In this document: positions 1-11,170 of the stretch, one piece after another
Layout: the number at the start of each line of letters is the position of its first letter
How positions within the stretch are numbered: the first letter of the stretch is position 1
NCBI GenBank assembly: GCA_000711775.1
Contig: ARYC01002635.1
Span: forward strand, 1 to 64,000
DNA from: Oxytricha trifallax
Lineage: Eukaryota; Ciliophora; Spirotrichea; Sporadotrichida; Oxytrichidae
Direction of reading: 5' to 3'
DNA length: 64,000 nt
The notes under the pieces: generated by a model
What the model was told of the DNA's origin: nothing
What the model saw: only the letters and a program-made list of their open reading frames with translations
The model's database searches: none
Position numbers and translations under genes: made by a program

Positions 1-97
1 AAATTGGCCTAATTTCTCTACTAACCCCAATATGACCCCAACTCTACCCTACAAATCAAAGCACATATAAACCTCACTAAGGGATTTTGGGGTTTTG
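1..97. mobile_element. Right end of a TBE transposon cut by the window edge (TBE-L)
   Basis: The segment ends in GGGATTTTGGGGTTTTG and reads inward through the same subterminal sequence as the right end of TBE-B (33930-34021): ACTAACCCCAA, ACCCTACAAATCAAAGCAC, ATAAACCTCACTAAGGG. One telomeric G is replaced by A. The trinucleotide AAT after the end fits the ANT target preference known for TBE elements, but the other end is outside the window so the duplication cannot be checked. Confidence 0.85.
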
Positions 98-1070
98 AAT
101 GGTATTTTCTTACTGCTTGATTCTATACCTTCCTAGATCATGTTAATTATATGGCTCTTGACAAAATGCTTTCTTATCGATTATTTGAGCGTCTTAGATT
201 GAATTTATATTTGTTGTAATTTACCACTGATGCATCAGTATAATGCTATTTATTCATATTTTGACTCTGTTGAATAGCCTTTTCCTCTATGTGAATATTA
301 ATTTTTGTCTCTCAGCATTCATTCCATCCATTACCATGATCTTCGCTAGAATTTTATTTGCAGTGCTTGTATTTTAAAGTGATATTGGCTTTTCTAAAGA
401 ACATCACATAACTTATCCGATGGATCATTCTATCTGTCGTTATTTTTCCAGTATCTGTACTTCCATATAATTATACACAGAATTTCAACACATCTTCCTT
501 AAAAATTATGACTTTAAACAAGGCATCTAGAGCCCTAAAATCGATAGATTTAGTTATGAAGCATTATTATCGGCTTTATGATTTCTATTGACAAATATCT
601 GTAATTTTCGTAAAAAGAGTATTAATTTTTTATCTTCATTTTTTTTTAGCAGCTGGATATTCTTTAGCTTTGATTATATTTAAGTTATCAAACTAGGTCA
701 TTTGCATTTTCTAAATAATGCTTAAAATATTAGATAGCACCCCAAATTTTGCCCAATTAGCAAGCTTGGTGAATTCGACTAGCATTTCTTGTTAAATTTA
801 CTAGAATACAGTGATTATGAAATTTTTATTCTAGATAAGCTAAGACGTTTCTTTAATACACTAAACTTTGAATTATATAGGCGATGATATTATCATTAAA
901 ACATCTTGCATTATATTAGTCTTATTTTCTTATAAATAATTAAAATTTGATGAAAGATTGTAAAAAATATGATGAAAGTAAATAAATTAAGTTATTTAAT
1001 ATATTGTTTGAATCTACTAGGAAACTCGCTCTTATATTATAATTAATTATTGATTAGAATCCCTTCATAA
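98..1070. other. AT-rich spacer, no gene recognised
   Basis: Between the TBE-L end and the ATG at 1071 I see only AT-rich sequence with TGA in all frames at short intervals and no repeat shared with the rest of the window. Confidence 0.5.
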
Positions 1071-1589
1071 ATGAAGAAGGTTATCATCTTACTCGCAGTT
1101 GCTGGCTTTGTCACTGCTGATTTTAGAATTTAGCATCTCTTCGGAGGCCAAAAGCATTAGCAACTCTCTGGTGCTGGCCCACTTCTTGAATGCATTGAGT
1201 CTGCCTGCACAACCGGCTTCAAGTGCAATGATTTCAAGTACTACATCAATGAAAAGTACTGCATCAATGCTGAGTCTCAACCAGATGCTTACAAGATGCT
1301 AACCACTATGAAGACCTGCGGTAAATTAAATCTAGAAGGAGTCTGTGATGAGCACACCCACTGCAACGAATTCGGTTTCTGTATCAAGGGAGACCCAGTC
1401 CACTCACCAGTCCAGGCTGACAGATATCAATCACATACAACAACTGAAGCAGCGATCATCACTGAAAAGAATTCCATTTCTTAATCCCATGAATTCCACT
1501 TAGTTAAAGCGGAGTTGCCTTAACGATTTCCGGTAAGTGTATTCAGACATTCCTGGAAATTATAAGCATTTCATTCATTAATTGATTGA
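1071..1589 (+). CDS. Small secreted cysteine-rich protein (gene segment)
   Basis: Read with TAA/TAG as Gln, this gives 172 codons ending at TGA (1587-1589). Residues 1-16, MKKVIILLAVAGFVTA, form a textbook signal peptide (two Lys, hydrophobic core, small residues at the cut). The mature part has about eight cysteines in the first 120 residues, in the blocks ECIESACTTGFKC, KYCIN, KTCGK, EGVCDEHTHCNEFGFC, suggesting a disulfide-rich exported domain. I do not recognise the family. The last 25 codons after about 1510 are less convincing, and GGTAAGT at 1531 could be a splice donor or a gene-segment boundary. A broken paralogue lies at 6119. The frame supports use of TAA as Gln (Gln at 1473-1485 region) and TAG as Gln. 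Confidence 0.7.
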
Positions 1590-1974
1590 AAATATCGAAT
1601 TCGTGCTTGTTACCAATTCTAATAATGCATCTTATCTTGGTCTCTGGGCTCTCTCGCTTGCTCACGGACAACTTGCAGCTGTGTTTATTGAAAATAGAAT
1701 GATTCCAGGTCTCGAATCAAAAACAACTTTTTCAGCCTTCTTAGGTGTAAGTTTTACCATTTTTAATTAACTTTCTTTATAGGTCTGAACTGAATACTCT
1801 TTATGGCTTCATTCACTTTTGGTGTGCTTTTATGTATGGATGTCCTAGAATGTTTCTTACATATACTTCGTCTTCACTGGGTCGAGTTTAAAGAACAAAT
1901 TCTATAAAGGACAAGGATATAGATTTGTTCCTTTTTCATATAGCGTAACTCTTAAAGAGTTCACTCCAAAATGA
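1590..1974 (+). pseudogene. V-type ATPase subunit a, C-terminal fragment
   Basis: The segment NNASYLGLWALSLAHGQL (from about 1618) matches the hallmark NTASYLRLWALSLAHAQL of the membrane-domain C terminus of V-ATPase subunit a (proton translocation in the V0 sector). After a probable intron of about 38 nt (1745-1782, GT...TATAG) the frame continues with MASFTFGVLLCMDVLECFL and the diagnostic LRLHWVEF, then GQGYRFVPFSYSVTLKEF and TGA at 1972. A TGA just after the intron and a one-base shift after LHWVEFK break the frame, so this is a decayed copy or a mis-joined gene segment. It abuts the secreted-protein frame with no spacer although the two proteins are unrelated. Confidence 0.75.
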
Positions 1975-2700
1975 TTAAAGTACTTAGATCCTTTATACAC
2001 ATTCAATATAGATTCAGTATATATGTTTTAAATTTAATATATTGTACATCTTGTAATTTGAGTTAAAAATCTTTTACTTGCCATGCTCAATACATTAGTT
2101 CTGCACCATTAGCCTTTTATAAGTGATTGTGATAAAATCCCTTTGTTGAGTGGATACTGCTAATATTCAATTTAGGTTCTTTGATTGACAATATCCTGAT
2201 ACAAACTAACATATTCAGTCCGTTTTGGTAAATCTTTAAGCTGCTATACATTAGGCTAGGTATTTTTGGGACCAAATGCTTAGTTTCATATGAATGGGAT
2301 TGCCTAAAGTTCAATTTTGTAAAGAGATTATGATAAATGCTTATAATAATAATAACAATAATAGCTTATAATAATAATAACAATAATAATAATAATATGT
2401 ATCCACATTGAGGTCTCTAGGACACCCCCCCCCATCATAAAGCAAAATAACTCATAAGGGAAAATCCCTTTTAATTACAGTGAATCGTGTCACTCTGGTT
2501 TAAATGGCCACCTTCATCGTTTTCGCAGCTCATATAGAAAGACTATTGCATATGCCTTTTACATCATTTAGTTGAATGTATCATGATCAAAGTTAGAATT
2601 TTCATCACCCCTTGCGGTTGATTGCTGCTTATTATTTTCACAAAATACTCGATTTTTCCTTTATTTACTTTTAATACATTTTTAATATAATTAATGATAA
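1975..2700. other. Non-coding AT-rich spacer
   Basis: No coding signal was recognised. The stretch holds the microsatellite at 2336-2397 and a run of nine to ten C at about 2425. Confidence 0.4.
2336..2397. repeat. TAA/TAACAA microsatellite with a duplicated unit
   Basis: A block of TAATAATAACAATAATAG type occurs twice, separated by CTTA, and then runs into further TAA triplets. Simple direct repeat seen directly. Confidence 0.8.
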
Positions 2701-2709
2701 AATAAAATA

Positions 2710-2735
2710 TTGTAGGAATACATTTGATTTTGGAA
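2710..2735. repeat. Single end of the TTGTAGGAATACATT MITE family
   Basis: TTGTAGGAATACATTTGAT is the same terminus as the MITEs at 26159 and 48248. No matching opposite end was found nearby, so this is a solo end or a deleted copy. Confidence 0.6.
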
Positions 2736-2739
2736 AAAA

Positions 2740-4140
2740 ATAATTATTATTTTCCTTCTGTTATGTTTTAAGTATATGTCTCCATATTACAGATAGCTTC
2801 ATTAAACACTCAGGTGAATGCATTAGAAATGTGATGGTCATTGTTATTAAGAGAAAGAATTTATCTCGTTGCCTAGGGAGAAAACTGCTTTTATTGGTTT
2901 GTGAATTAGCTCAAAATCAAAATAGATCGCTGTCATGGCAAGACCTCAGGAATATCAATAATAGCAAAGCCCAGGAAAAAATTCCTGTATTTCCTAGGAT
3001 TTATTTAGATGCTTATATTTCATTAAAATTAATTATTTACTAAATATTCTAACAAAAAAACAACTTATTAACTTTTTCTATAAATAAAATATTTCTAATA
3101 CTTTAAAAAACAAAAAAATATTAAAATTTGAAAAATAAGATGAATTTTTATTCAAAATATAAATACCTTTTAAAAGATTTTATTGAATTTCCTTTTTTGG
3201 CATTTCTTGTCTGATTTTAATTTATATAAAAATATTATTTGATTTCGTTTAGTTAAACGGAAACTAATTAGTATTTTCTTAAAAAGATTAACGATAAATC
3301 TTTTAACTTAAATATCTTCTCTATAAAGAGAGTGTTTAAGCTTTGTTTTAATTGATAAAATAAAAAGCATAAAAATCTTTTTTTTGAAACTTGCTTTATG
3401 CTACTTATCTAAATTCTATTAAATTAATTAACTATTAATTAAAAGCCTGATTTAATCTTCTTATTTTTAATAGAATAGCTAATATAATTTGTTTAAATTT
3501 GTTGATAGTTAGCAAATATTGTACTTCATTCTTTTCTTTATATAATTGTAGAACTCTATCTTTCTCAATTGCATATTTACAATTATGTTTATATAATAAT
3601 TATAAGGAAACAAATATTATATAGGATGATTAAAGAAGAAATTAAGGTGATTCTGATAAAATAACTGATGGTGTTGATGAACTATTAGTTATTTAAATTG
3701 ATATAAATTGAAAAACTTGAGCGTTGCGATTAATTTTATAATATGCAATTTTATTAAATATATAATTACAATAAATATAATACTGTATAAATATTGTAAA
3801 GCTGAATGACAAGAATTACAAAATCAAATTATTGCTAACCAAGATTCTTTTTAAAAAAATTATATTAATAGATAAATAAAATCATAGAAGTTAAAGCGTC
3901 TTTGAGAAATAAGAAGAATCCAAATAAAAATTAAGATTTATTTAATGAAAAGTTTAATAAAGATATATATAGTTTATTATAATACTCACTATTTTTTACT
4001 AATAACCCTAATGATACAATTTGTTGTAGTTTCATTGAATTAGTTGTAAATAAATTAGAAGTAAAATACTGCATTAATAGAGTCTCTCAAGTATAAAATT
4101 ATTATAATTTTGTAAACACAAATCAAATTAAAGAAGTAAG
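2740..4140. other. AT-rich stretch, no gene recognised
   Basis: I see no homology or convincing frame here. A 71-codon frame at 2831-3043 has no supporting feature. Confidence 0.4.
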
Positions 4141-4400
4141 ATGTAAGCGAAAGGAGCAAAGATAGAATCAGCCTTCAAGTTCTTTATGAAGAATCTTTTG
4201 GCCACCTCAACAGCAGGTTGTGTGTATCAAGATTGCCAATATCCTCTTCTATACAACAAAGATTAGATTTAAAATTCAAGGCAATAGTGCAGACTTTAAA
4301 GTGAAACCAAAGCATTATTAATTTATAGGAACCATAAAAACCATCTGCTAGGGGAGGTTCAAGAGCTCTTTTTAATGGATTTATTGCAGGTTTAAAAACA
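4141..4400 (+). pseudogene. Mitochondrial carrier family fragment, frame-broken
   Basis: The plus strand starts MQAKGAKIESAFKFFMKNLL, like the first helix of a mitochondrial solute carrier. After frame changes it gives FKIQGNSADF, then FIGTIKTIC, then GGSRALFNGFIAG. Together these resemble the repeat half-unit of the carrier family: a matrix loop after the first helix, then a GTIKTI..EG..ALFNGF..GL helix. At least two frameshifts separate the three blocks. The transported substrate cannot be told. The copy stops at about 4400, so only one of the three carrier repeats is present, which fits a decayed copy or a single gene segment. Confidence 0.6.
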
Positions 4401-4847
4401 TAAATCTTATTAAAAATTTCAAGAATCAGATTATATATACCAGATTAAAATTGAACTGCTTCTTCATCTTCTTATATATTATTATACTGAATTTTTATGA
4501 AATTAAGTGATTTATAACTATAAGAATAATAATAAATAGAAATTTAATTACCAAGATGGAAAATCTTTATCTAAAATAAAACTCTCTCACCTTTCCACTC
4601 ACTTTCATAGATATTATCATCAGAATAAATAAGTCTACCGTTTATTTTTTGTGGTCTTATACTGAGTCTCATTAGTCCACCTCCTCTCTTTCCAACTAAG
4701 ACACTTCTAAATTAAATTAATTCGTTAGATATGTTTTTGTAACTTACAATTTTATTGAATGAACAGTCTCTTCTTCATCTTCTTCATTTTCATTTTATTT
4801 AAATTAAATTATTATAAAACCCTTATTTTTATCAAAATTCAGAATGA

Positions 4848-5320
4848 ATGCCTATTTCTGATGACCAAGATTTTGTTTACACATTAATGGTTGTTGACAA
4901 GGGTGCTTTTTAAATCGCGAATGTATATGTAATCATTAATCAAGAAATACAAAAATGGTCAAAATGTATTCTCAGAGAAGATCTAAGAAGATTACATTGG
5001 CTTATTATCAAAATTTGTTCTTATCAATCTCGATGATGGTGATGGTGCTACGAATAACCTTTACGTATACATTTTCTGTGTTAGAAGTGATATACCTGGT
5101 ACTATCAATCACTTTTCCAAGTTCAACTTTGAAACTGAATACACATCTCATGAATATAAAGCTTACTCTCAATGGTATCAGTAATCATTTACCTTTCGCT
5201 ATTAGATACATTCGACTTATTGTTTTCGCACAAAGACATTTTAAAAGAATTAAGGTGACTATTATGATAGCACCGTTAAGTATGATCCAGTGAATGGAAA
5301 GCAAATGGATAGTATATAAT
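4848..5320 (+). pseudogene. Unidentified gene piece in two frames
   Basis: From the ATG at 4848 the frame MPISDDQDFVYTLMVVDKGA runs to about 4955. The coding pattern then shifts one frame and gives NGQNVFSEKIQEDYIGLL, then LINLDDGDGATNNLYVYIFC, then DIPGTINHFSKFNFETEY, up to about 5240. The mix of residues and rarity of in-frame TGA look like coding sequence, but I recognise no domain. The break between the two halves could be a real frameshift or an eliminated-sequence junction. A 112-codon frame in a third phase across the same DNA is the shadow. Confidence 0.4.
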
Positions 5321-6118
5321 GCTGAATTTAACAGATCCTAGTCTCATATTTATTGTAGACTACTAAAAACAAATTATCTACATGTCTGCTGCTACTTTTA
5401 CTTCAAACGTAACTACTGATCATACTTTCAAGAGGTACATTATTAAATATCATTTGGATCTTGTTCCATATAATTCTGTCTATTTATGTAAAATTTTATG
5501 CTTTCTCAGTCGATTATAATTTATTAATCGATTTCTTGGACTAGATGTCCAAGAAATTCATCTACTACTAGATCATGACAATTTTTCAAATTCTTATGCT
5601 TTATCAATATTAATCATAAATTTTTTAAATAAAAATATTATTTAAATTCATAAATTAACTAATTATATTTTTAAATTTCTAGATTTATGCCTAAATGAAT
5701 TAATGCGCTACATTCTAAAAGCAAATAAATTCTCTTAATAAAACAATTCCTACTTTAATCTTTCAAATGAGTAAATATTTTCTGAAATAAAACTCATTAA
5801 ACCCATAAATTTAGTATTTATAAATTGTATTTTCTTAGTAAATTTAAGTTTTGATAAATCCTTTTATGTTTAAATTTGTAAAAGTTGCGGATGGCAAAAT
5901 AAATAAAACCTCAAGAGTAAAATTTAAATTAAACATAAAAATGATTAGCGATTATAAGAATACACGTAATTAATTCTTTAATTATATTAATTTAAATTTT
6001 AATTTACTATGTATAAGCAGAAACAACTCTGTTAAACAATATTTAAATCAAAATAACAATTAAAAAGGAAACTACTATTCAAGCGCCAATTAAAATAAAG
6101 ATTAGAACACTCTAAAAA

Positions 6119-6720
6119 ATGAAGAAGATTATTATCTCTTTCGCAGTAGTCAGCTTTGCCACTGTTGATTTCAGCATTATGAATCCCTTCTGAGGTCACA
6201 GGCACGATCAACCCGCTGGAGCTGGTCACTCTTAGGTGTCACAAACTGCTTGTCAAAGTTACTCTAAGTGCAAATGAGTTTAAGTACTGCATCAAAGCTG
6301 ACCCTAAACCAGATATTAGCAAAATAATAGCCAATCTAAAGACCTGCGGTAAAACTAGCCCCGGGTGGATTCTGTAATAGGATCATCCACTTCAACTAAT
6401 CAGCTAATGTATTATTAGAGACCCAGTCAGATGTCAATCACATAAAGAATATAGTGTTAATCACTAATGTAATGAATTCCATTTCCACATACTAGACAAG
6501 CTATCATTTACTATGGATAATTTCATATAATACAAGAAGGAGGATCTAGACTTTAAATGCACTTAAAATTACTACTGTAATGAAACTAAAGATGACAAGT
6601 ATTGACAGCTCTAATGAACTACTTTCGATTATCACGTGGGCTTTTAAATCGATAAGAATCCGTAAGGAGAAATCCCCTGCAATAATGCAGACGAAATCGA
6701 TTTCACGTAATAGCAGAGGT
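6119..6720 (+). pseudogene. Broken paralogue of the secreted cysteine-rich protein
   Basis: It starts MKKIIISFAVVSFATVDFSI, closely like MKKVIILLAVAGFVTADFRI at 1071, and keeps PAGAGH, CQSYSKC, KTCGK and FKYCIK blocks. TGA codons occur within 25 codons of the start and again after SKCK, and the alignment to the 1071 copy needs several frame changes. Further down, KCTQNYYCNETKDDKY and EIPCNNADEIDF continue a cysteine-rich pattern that the 1071 copy does not show, so this copy may keep more of the original gene. It cannot make the intact product as it stands. Confidence 0.65.
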
Positions 6721-7200
6721 CTAGGAGACCCTCTTAATCTTTAAAAGTCTTTTTTTAATCCCCTAGTCAAATACAGGGTTTGAGATTTAGACTCCCTGTG
6801 CGCTATGGTGGATGCCTTATGTTATCCTAAGAAAAAAATTGCCAAGATTAATCTATCAAACCTCAAGTTTTAAAAAAATGATGTGAGTATTGAGCAGCCT
6901 GCTAGTTTGTAGGCCATTAATGCATCCGGAATAGGTCCACCTACCAGATTATACTTCTGCAAAGATCGCAGAACAAGTTGATGACCTTATAAAGGAATAC
7001 AAGACTGATAAGCAAGGACCATTATATGATATATTATATCCCAGATCTGAAGTTTCGACTTTCCTTCAATTTAATGGAGGCTAAAGTAGCCTCTGCCATA
7101 TCAAGAAATTCTAAAGCTTCTGTTAGAGACTGGGGATTCCCTGATGTCGATGTTTAATCATAAAAAATTGGGTTTTGAATATTTAACCCAACTCTGTCGA
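6721..7200 (+). pseudogene. Possible downstream continuation of the 6119 pseudogene
   Basis: About 6905-7140 stays open with a coding-like composition (AEQVDDLIKEYKTDKQGPLY, DILYPRSEVSTFLQFNGG). The upstream part has frame breaks. Whether it belongs to the gene at 6119 or to another gene is unknown, and no domain is recognised. Confidence 0.3.
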
Positions 7201-7784
7201 AAAGTAAATATAATTTATCTTCGTCTGGAGAATAATTTTCTTTGGAGTTCGTTAAAGGCTGATCAGATTTTCAAAGAGCTAACAAATGAGAATACTTCCA
7301 GGTGCACAGGGTCGCATTTTATCTCGAATTCGTCTGTAAAACTCATTTTCGCATTTATTTCAGATTTTAATACTAAAAATTTCAATACTCAATTAAAGAT
7401 TTTACTTTTCATATTCTCTTAAATTTAACTCTTGGGGTTTAGCATTTTTTACATAAAACAACATAATTTTAAATTAATCTAATTAACATCTTGACATATA
7501 AGTTACTTGTCTTCATAAAAGTAGAAATAATTTGAGAAATTAAAAAATAATTAAAATAAATTTAAATAGAAAAAACAATAACTCAAGAAACATTTACATA
7601 ATGTAAGAATCCTTTTAATGCTGTTTATATTTTTTTAATTTGTTTTTTCAAGATGTAATTAAATTAACGAAGATATAATTTTATACCGTTATTTATCTAA
7701 CATTTAAATAACTTCCTAATATTGTATAATTTATCAATATTAAAAGAGGTGTTGTTATTATCAGTGAATAGTTTAAATTACAAA

Positions 7785-8246
7785 ATGATTAGTATAATGA
7801 AATCTTTAGGGAAAAAAACGTAGTCGGCGTCATTAAGAAACAATGGACTTGGAGGTCCTCGCAATTTTGATAAGAGGTTTATCTTTAATCCAACTATTCT
7901 ATACTTCCTCCAGTTGATAATCAAACCAGTGGGGTTTGAAGAAGATAAACATTCTAGTCTTTTTTCTCAGCGCTTAATAGTGCAACATGGTGTCGAGGGA
8001 AAAGTCATTCAGATTCATCAAATGTAGATTTTTCAACCTAATTCATTGCCAGTCTCCTCAAAGTAAGGATTAGTCTACTAAAATTAAGGAGGGGCAAATA
8101 CAAAGTTATGCGCTGGCTTTAGTCTCTAATTTTAGAATCTTAACAAGATGTGGCTCACAGTTGCATTCGCATGCTCATTGGTAGGAGAGCCCATGCAATT
8201 ATTTTTTCAAAAAGTAAAGAATTTGTAAGTCCCAAATGACATTTGA
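7785..8246 (+). CDS. Hypothetical protein, 153 codons in ciliate code
   Basis: From ATG at 7785 (MISIMKSLGKKTQSASLRNN) an uninterrupted frame runs to TGA at 8244-8246 and contains about ten in-frame TAA/TAG codons read as Gln. The interior (FIFNPTILYFLQLIIKPVGF, HGVEGKVIQIHQMQIFQPNS, MWLTVAFACSLVGEPMQLFF) has two hydrophobic stretches but no family I recognise. Local GC is higher than in the flanks, as expected for coding DNA here. No break was found, making this one of the few apparently complete unknown frames, though chance frames of this length do occur in a one-stop code. Confidence 0.45.
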
Positions 8247-8599
8247 TCACCTTCCCCATTCAATCACCAATATGCTAAATTTGGATATTTAATTCATATA
8301 TTAGAAAAAATAAGATGCATGCATATCAGCCTGAAGGAAACTTTTCTTTTAGTTGCATTAATTGTTGATGAGATATTAAAGAGCTATCGAATGAGACTAC
8401 TTTAATGTTCTCAAGTGTTTTCAAAACATGATATCAGTCTGCAAAAGTGAATTTTAAATTTCGGTAAGGTATAATACTAAAATTTTAAATAGATCAATTA
8501 ATTATTGCTAATTTCATCAAAGTAAATCCTAATTAAACGCATAATTAAAATCATTGTTGCTAAAGTATAAAAGATTTCGGGAAATTAATATAAGTAAAT

Positions 8600-8960
8600 A
8601 ATTATAAAATTAGTGGCAGTTAACTTTGTTTAAATATAGACAATATGGTACTTGCTCGATAGGGAATATGAAATTAGCTGGACTTTACTATTGGCGGTAT
8701 TATTTTTATAGCATTGTAGGACCGAGATAACTCGATTTTAATTTTGGGTGATTTATTTAGTAAAATTTATGACAAAATTAAAGTCGAGTATCTCTGTCCT
8801 ACGATGCGATAAAAGTAATACCTTAAATAGTAAAGTCCATCTAATTTCATATTCCCTACCAAACAAGTATTATATTTTCTAGGTTTAGACATAACTTCCA
8901 CTAATTTTAATTATTATTTCATTGCATTTAATATCCCCAAATCAATTATACCTAGCAATA
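8600..8960. repeat. Hairpin MITE, diverged member of the TTGTAGGAATAC family
   Basis: The two halves are inverted copies: AGCTGGACTTTACTATTGGC near 8678 pairs with ATAGTAAAGTCCATCT near 8829, and CCGAGATAACTCGA pairs with TCGAGTATCTCTGTCC. The interior matches the MITE at 26159 (GTGGCAGTTAA, GGACTTTACTATTGGCGGTA). The outer ends are worn (ATTATACCTAGCAAT on the right), so the exact borders are uncertain. Confidence 0.8.
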
Positions 8961-8994
8961 AATTAATTAAAATTTATATATTAGCAATTGAGTT

Positions 8995-9200
8995 AGCCAA
9001 AGTTAGCAGAGCCAATTCATACCAAATTTCAGAACATCTTCAATTACCACGATCAGCTCAGAGAAAAAAAGGCTTTGCTCACCTATGAGAGTGTCATCGA
9101 TGAGATCCAGACCCAATGCAGGTTCAGGACTATATCTTCTTTTTCTGGCATTAGACTGCAATTCTTACCCTCATTCTACTAGCTCTTGATCTTGAATAAA
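8995..9200 (+). other. Coding-like segment, unidentified
   Basis: One frame reads KLAEPIHTKFQNIFNYHDQL then REKKALLTYESVIDEIQTQC and continues to about 9195. Composition is protein-like and GC is raised. No start, domain or partner segment was found. It may be a gene segment; confidence is low. Confidence 0.35.
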
Positions 9201-9239
9201 GAAATACAGTAAACACTACTCCTAGATCAAAGTTTATAT

Positions 9240-10076
9240 GTGTATCACCCATTCCCAGTATCTGAAATTCATTTCAAAACTTTAATCAACTTTCTATATT
9301 TTTAAATTACTTAACTCTACTACATTTGGCCATTCTAGTTCATAAATCCCATATTTTTCATTTTCTAATTATTCAAAACGAGAATGAACAGATATTTATC
9401 TATTATTTATTTTCAAATATTAATTTGCAAAATAACTATCAATGCTTCTTTTTTTAAGTTCTTCATAAAATTAGATGTTTAAAGATTTTTTGTAAATCAA
9501 AAAACTTGTTGATAACCTTTTTCAAAAAATTATTTATTTTAATAACTCCAACCTATCTTACCCATAATTCACTGAAATTAGAAAAATTTACACTCGTTTC
9601 ATCAATTAAACAAAATATAAATAAAACAAAGAAGTTAAGCTTGACTATAATACTGTAAGGAGTCAATTTTTCATTTTTAAATTTAGATAATAACATAATT
9701 AAAATAGAATAAAATATATTTGAGTATTCTATTGTTATAAAAACTTAAATTTATTAATTTACCCTAAATCAATCCTCACTTAGTATATTAATTTATTCAT
9801 TCAAGAATACTTATTGATTTTTATTGTTGCAGCTATGTCTATATTTTATCAAATTATTTCACCATATTCAAGCTTATTAAAATATATATATAAATATTTA
9901 AAACGATTGCCCATAAATATTTGAAATATTTAAATTTGTGTAGTTGCTGTTTACACATGCGTATTTTATAATTATTACTCGACTGCTATTTTTCTAACTT
10001 AATAGGTAAGTTTTTTATTTCATGCAAAATATCTTTAATCAAATCATCTTACAAATGACGATTATCCTACTTCTTC
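9240..10076. other. AT-rich stretch, no gene recognised
   Basis: Nothing recognisable was found; mostly A/T with frequent TGA on both strands. Confidence 0.4.
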
Positions 10077-10451
10077 TCACCCACTTGGCTCGTGTAGGTG
10101 CTATTTAGTATCATCTTATTTTTCATCTACAATTTTCTCTTCTTCTGATTGATTACTGGTATAAACTATATTGATAAACTGATCTAGTATCAGAGTTAAC
10201 TTCAATATAATTCTTTAAAACATAACTATTTAATATGAGTTATCGATTGTTAAGGCTATCAATTAGGTCTTCAATAAGAACTTAGTATCAATGACCATTT
10301 TTTATATCATTACAATGAGATTAAAATTTTTTATTAAAAAAACCTTTTGACATTTCGAATAGTTATCAACTTCGAGCAGAAAGCTGTTAATATCAAAACA
10401 GATTGTGCTTTGTTGTAGCAAAAATTTGTAACTCCTATCATTTATTGTCAT
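10077..10451 (-). CDS. Hypothetical 124-residue protein with acidic C terminus
   Basis: Minus-strand ATG at 10451 opens a frame to TGA at 10079-10077. It starts MTINDRSYKFLLQQSTICFD. The C-terminal 28 residues are charged and acidic (SNQSEEEKIVDEKQDDTKQH, then LHEPSG), which is hard to get from random AT-rich DNA. In-frame TAA/TAG are read as Gln. The more upstream minus-strand block (10550-11170) may belong to the same gene. No family is recognised. Confidence 0.4.
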
Positions 10452-10549
10452 AATTTTTGTTTTTACAATTAAATGAAAATACCTAGTATATTATTAATTA
10501 TTAATAAAAATTGTTATAATTAAAATTATATTAATTTTTTAAATATAGG

Positions 10550-11170
10550 GGCTCAAGCTTATTAGTAATCTTTATATTTAGCTAAGATATGCAATATCTA
10601 ACTGCGTGATATTATTTATCTCTTGATGGTATATTAAATTTCAATACTTCATCATTATTGCTTGACTTCTTTCGACATCAAAGATCTAATGACTATCATT
10701 TGATTTCGAATATAATTTAGATTTTTGCTCCTTCATTTGCACCCTGCGGATTCTATGGTTGTGTGAGGCCATCATATTTTCTCGTTCTATTTTATGTAGT
10801 AATTTTGCTTCCTACTTTAGTATCTTTAGATGCCCTATCTCTTTACCTTCGAGGCTTGCTAGGTATATCCTTTTTCCTGTTACCAAATTAAGAGCAGTTT
10901 TTTAGGCAATGGCTCAGTTTTGCTTATTTCCCATCCTCATTCTTTTCATCTATTAAATATATTAATTTTTACAGTCAAGTTCTGAGCTATTTTTATTCAA
11001 TTTTCTGAACATAATTTACATCTTACACCACCATCACTATGTTTATAAAAATCCAAACTTAGTTTTTCCATCTTTGTTTAAGTGGAAGTATTATCACTGT
11101 CTTTCCTTTTCGATTTTACTTTTGTCGCTTCTATTATATCAATGTATGACCACTAGTCTTCTGGAAATTA
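10550..11170 (-). pseudogene. Coding-like minus-strand block, frame-broken
   Basis: Successive pieces on the minus strand read DIIEATKVKSKRKDSDNTST, then FYKHSDGGVRCKLCSEN (a CxxC pair that could be half a zinc site), then KKDIPSKPRRQRDRASKDTK and GLTQPQNPQGANEGAKI, then SSNNDEVLKFNIPSRDKQYH. Polar, Arg/Lys/Pro-rich text of this kind is unlike translated noise. The pieces are in different frames, so either frameshifts or eliminated sequences separate them. It could be the 5' part of the gene whose end is at 10077. Function unknown. Confidence 0.4.

Noticed and set aside
1099..1302. Frames on both strands inside the secreted-protein gene
   Set aside because: They are shadows; the signal peptide and cysteine pattern fix the frame starting at 1071.
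2420..2435. Run of C read as a telomeric or TBE end
   Set aside because: Only a homopolymer; no CCCCAAAA unit or subterminal TBE sequence follows.
2831..3043. 71-codon frame
   Set aside because: No homology, no paralogue, and expected by chance at this AT content.
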